Positions 31,979 through 34,490 of a DNA stretch of 34,490 bases are shown here, piece by piece. This DNA is from Chitinophagaceae bacterium UBA4857. Its GTDB lineage: Bacteria > Bacteroidota > Bacteroidia > Chitinophagales > Chitinophagaceae. The translations under genes were made by a program, and so were the position numbers. Location of the stretch: NCBI GenBank assembly GCA_002399735.1, contig DHEF01000055.1:1-34490 (forward strand), read 5' to 3'. A model generated the notes under the pieces. The model saw nothing but the letters and a program-made list of their open reading frames with translations. It did no database searches and was not told the origin of the DNA. Within the stretch, counting starts at the first letter, position 1, and each line of letters begins with the position of its first letter.

Positions 31979-33580
31979 ATGAAAAAACTTTTACTCACCT
32001 TTTTTGCTATTGCATTAATTGGCAGCGGCAAACTACTAGCCCAGGTACCAAAATTAAGTAGCCACCCAAGTGCAGCCGCTACAATATTTTTAGATTTTGA
32101 CGGTCATACCGTTGAAGGTACCAGCTGGAATTATATGGGCCCCATTGAATGCGGTGCTTCTACCCTTTCTAATACATCTATCAATACTATTTTTAACCGT
32201 GTAGCCGAAGACTACCGGCCTTTTGATGTAAATATTACCACCGATTCAACTGTATTTTTAAACGCACCGCTTGCAAAAAGAATGCGGGTTATTATTACAG
32301 TAAGTTCAAGCTGGTACGGTAGTGCCGGTGGTGTAGCTTTTAACGGTTCATTTACTTGGGGCGACGATACGCCTTGTTTTGTTTTCTCTAAATTATTAAA
32401 CAATAATGTGAAAAATGTATCAGAAGCTATTTCACACGAAGCGGGTCACACATTAGGACTGTTTCATCAGGCACAATACGATGAAACTACCTGTGCAAAA
32501 CTAACCGACTATCACCGTGGCGAAGGTTCGGGTCAAATTGGTTGGGCTCCTATTATGGGTGTTGGTTACTATCAAAACTTTACCTTATGGCATAATGGCT
32601 CTAACTCATTAGGCTGTACTAGTCAGCAAAATGATTTAGAAGTAATTACCGGCGGCCGTAATGGTTTTGGTTTTAGATCAGATGACCACGGTAGCACTTT
32701 TGAAACAAGTACAAAAGCTATTATTGCTAATAACGAATTTGAGTTAAACGGTGTTATTATGCAAAACACTGATAACGATTATTTTAGTTTTGATTTGCCT
32801 TCATCAGCACGTTTTGAGTTAGACGCAATTCCCTATAATGTTGGTACAGGTAATGCTGGGTCTAACCTGGATATGCAGGTGTCATTGTACAGTGGTTCCG
32901 AAGCATTATTAAACGTTTACAATCCGGGTAATTTATTAAACTCAATTATCGATACGGTATTATCATCAGGTACTTACTACTTAAAAGTTGAAGGTCGTGG
33001 TAATCAGTTTGCACCTAACTATGCAAGCCTGGGTTCGTATGCCTTACAAGCAAAAACCAATAATGTAGCTCCTTTACCATTAAGAGTGTTTAATTTAAAT
33101 GGTAAAATAGATGGTGCTAATCACCAGTTAAATTGGGTAATAGATGCCGATGAACAAGTGGTTAATTTACGCATAGAAGTATCAACCGATGGCAGAACTT
33201 TTACGGCATTAAAAGCTGTGGACAATAACGCACGCAGCTATACTTACCAACCACTACAAAAACAAACATTACGTTACCGTTTGTTTGTTGAGTTTGATAA
33301 CGGCCGTTATTACTACTCTAATGCACTAACCTTACAAAATCACGCTGTAAGTAATCCTAAGGTATTGGGCAATGTACAGTCTAACGGACAGTTTCAGGTA
33401 TTGGCACCCGATAACTTGCAATACCGCTTATTTAGCTTTGATGGTAAACAAATTCAGCAAGGTAATCTAAGCGCCGGTGTAAATGCCATAAACATCAAAA
33501 ATGCGGCAAAAGGTTTGTATGTTATTCAGTATCAAGATAAAAATGGCCAACAATTCACCGATAAAATATTAATTCCTTAA
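31979..33580 (+). CDS. Secreted metzincin zinc protease with T9SS C-terminal sorting domain
   Basis: A zinc endopeptidase of about 533 residues exported through the Sec and type IX systems. In order: signal peptide (MKKLLLTFFAIALIGSGKLLA before Q), the catalytic domain with the zinc motif HEAGHTLGLFH (His153, Glu154, His157, His163) and Met-turn IMG (Met193), a jelly-roll domain like the pre-peptidase C-terminal family (about 245-360, DYFSFDLPSSARFELDAI, then SGTYYLKVEGRG), a fibronectin-III-like domain (about 365-450) and a T9SS type A sorting domain (about 460-533, YRLFSFDGKQIQQG, then KGLYVIQYQDKNGQQFTDKILIP). The open frame begins at a TTG at 31952. I choose the ATG at 31979, where the signal peptide begins. 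Only about ten residues separate the signal peptide from the catalytic domain, so there is almost no pro-region. Confidence 0.92.
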   Translation: MKKLLLTFFAIALIGSGKLLAQVPKLSSHPSAAATIFLDFDGHTVEGTSWNYMGPIECGASTLSNTSINTIFNRVAEDYRPFDVNITTDSTVFLNAPLAKRMRVIITVSSSWYGSAGGVAFNGSFTWGDDTPCFVFSKLLNNNVKNVSEAISHEAGHTLGLFHQAQYDETTCAKLTDYHRGEGSGQIGWAPIMGVGYYQNFTLWHNGSNSLGCTSQQNDLEVITGGRNGFGFRSDDHGSTFETSTKAIIANNEFELNGVIMQNTDNDYFSFDLPSSARFELDAIPYNVGTGNAGSNLDMQVSLYSGSEALLNVYNPGNLLNSIIDTVLSSGTYYLKVEGRGNQFAPNYASLGSYALQAKTNNVAPLPLRVFNLNGKIDGANHQLNWVIDADEQVVNLRIEVSTDGRTFTALKAVDNNARSYTYQPLQKQTLRYRLFVEFDNGRYYYSNALTLQNHAVSNPKVLGNVQSNGQFQVLAPDNLQYRLFSFDGKQIQQGNLSAGVNAINIKNAAKGLYVIQYQDKNGQQFTDKILIP

Positions 33581-33630
33581 TGCCTGTTAAAACTTAACAG
33601 AAGCATAATCCGTTCCCTATTTTTTTTATA

Positions 33631-33665
33631 AGAGGTTTTTCTATAACTTAGGAAAACCTCTTTTT
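33631..33665 (+). terminator. Terminator of the metalloprotease operon
   Basis: AGAGGTTTT (33631-33639) pairs with AAAACCTCT (33653-33661), followed by T5 (33661-33665). The T tract ends 2 nt before the ATG of the next gene, and the loop contains TAACTTAG (33644-33651), one mismatch to the -7 box. Confidence 0.75.
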
Positions 33666-33667
33666 AT

Positions 33668-34141
33668 ATGCATTGGAGAAAGTTTAATGGCGATTTGATC
33701 AGTCTACCTATTATTCATGCTGTTGAAAATGTTATCAAACGCGAAACAAATGCAGGCTTTAGATTAAAAGTTTGTATTGGTACCGATTCGCAGGTGAAAG
33801 GTAAAGACACTGAATTTGCTACAGTAATTGTTTTTTTACGCGAAGGTCATGGAGGGTTTATGTTTATACATAACGACAAAACCCAACAACGGTTTTCCAT
33901 TAAAGAAAGAATGTTAACCGAAGTAGCAAAAAGTATTGACATTGCTTACCAGCTCTGTCATTTATTTACACAGTACGATGTTGATATGGAAGTTCATGCC
34001 GATATCAACACCAATCCACAATTTAAAAGTAACGATGCTTTGAAAGAAGCCATGGGTTACATTTTGGGGATGGGTTTTGCTTTTAAAGCCAAACCCGAAG
34101 CCTTTGCCAGCAGTAGCTGCGCCAATAAAGTAGTTAACTAA
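33668..34141 (+). CDS. YkuK-family (DUF458) ribonuclease H-like protein
   Basis: A 157-residue cytosolic protein of the YkuK/DUF458 family, which has an RNase H-like fold but no assigned substrate. Family markers are the N-terminal VCIGTDSQVKG (35-45, with Asp40), the FATVIVFLREG strand, VDMEVHADINTNPQFKS with a second acidic group, and the C-terminal GMGFAFKAKPEAFASSSCANKVVN, which is nearly identical across the family. The ATG lies directly after the T tract of the preceding terminator, so its promoter must overlap that hairpin or lie within it. After the stop, the 349 bp to the end of the window contain no gene, only the family B element. Confidence 0.88.
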   Translation: MHWRKFNGDLISLPIIHAVENVIKRETNAGFRLKVCIGTDSQVKGKDTEFATVIVFLREGHGGFMFIHNDKTQQRFSIKERMLTEVAKSIDIAYQLCHLFTQYDVDMEVHADINTNPQFKSNDALKEAMGYILGMGFAFKAKPEAFASSSCANKVVN

Positions 34142-34240
34142 AAACTACTTTGTAATATTTAATTTTTTACGACTAAAAAGCCGTAATGGCATACTATCCC
34201 CCAAACTTTTTTATTTGTTGTAAATCATTCTTTATTTTTT

Positions 34241-34490
34241 TTGTTTTACCAACTGCATTGCTACTAGCATCGGCTGTTGTGTCACTCACTTGTACTGCAA
34301 CAATTCTATTCAGCACTTTGCAGTACCCTGTATTTTAATCAAGGTCATTTAGTAACGTTATAGCTAATATAGTAGTTAATGTTTAGTAAGCAATAAGTAT
34401 TAAACTTTTAGCATTTTGCGTTGAGCTGCTGATTAGCGATATGCTGTTGAAGAGTGCGACCTTTAGATTTGTTTTTTTATGTATAAGGTT
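34241..34490. repeat. Family B dispersed hairpin element, copy B3 (diverged, may continue past the window)
   Basis: The left side has CGGCTGTTGTGTCACTCACT (34271-34290), matching the CGGCTGTTGCGTCGCGCTCT of copy B2. The right side has GCTGCTGATTAGCGA (34425-34439), as in B1, and AGAGTGCGACC, the inverted form of the left core. The centre shares AATTCTATT and CAGTACCCTGTATTTTAATC (34321-34340) with B2 (18 of 20 identical). The arms pair less well than in B1 and B2, so this looks like a decayed copy. The outer right boundary is not visible in the window. Confidence 0.6.

Overview
The window looks like a chromosomal segment of a low-GC member of the Bacteroidota, most likely the Chitinophagaceae or a close relative. 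The evidence is a SusC/SusD pair, a protease with a type IX secretion (T9SS) sorting domain, Bacteroidota-type lipoproteins, DUF2851 and DUF2520 families, a Chitinophagia-like gene order, and repeated promoter -7 elements of the TAnnTTTG type with no Shine-Dalgarno sites. The family-level placement is inference from protein families only. I see no phage, integrase, insertion sequence, CRISPR array, rRNA or tRNA.

Layout. 1-1.5 kb: an alpha-oxoamine synthase (serine palmitoyltransferase or capnine-type enzyme). 1.8-6.5 kb: a SusD/SusC outer-membrane uptake pair on the minus strand. It is divided by a 0.7-kb AT-rich region, holding a perfect 27-bp palindrome, from a divergent secreted dipeptidyl peptidase IV (7.2-9.3 kb). 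This suggests peptide rather than glycan use. 9.4-11.3 kb: a von Willebrand A-domain protein with a carboxypeptidase-regulatory-like N-terminus. 11.7-12.8 kb: a secreted LysM protein. 12.8-17.7 kb: fmt, a phosphodiester-glycosidase-like protein, lipA, an outer-membrane-like protein and an OsmC-family protein. 17.9-22.2 kb: a minus-strand cluster, DUF2520 / KdsC-like phosphatase / UbiA-like prenyltransferase / Maf / DUF2851. 22.6-23.8 kb: a small membrane protein and a beta-barrel protein. 24.1-26.1 kb: a tight plus-strand operon of two lipoproteins, the fluoride exporter crcB and inorganic pyrophosphatase. Then an unknown secreted protein, dnaG, a lipoprotein glycerophosphodiester phosphodiesterase, a GbsR/MarR-type regulator, a CoA-binding protein, a small secreted protein followed by a T9SS metzincin protease, and a YkuK-family RNase H-like protein.

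The most unusual content is intergenic. Two unrelated families of dispersed, foldable elements are present in three copies each. Family A (about 107-126 bp, GC-rich) is at 1588, 17015 and 22285. Family B (about 175-300 bp) is at 11394, 28946 and 34241; its ends form long inverted repeats around a GTTGCGTCGC core motif and its central hairpins are interchangeable. No transposase for either family is in the window. Several housekeeping genes also have the -7 promoter element only 4-5 nt before the start codon, which predicts leaderless mRNAs.
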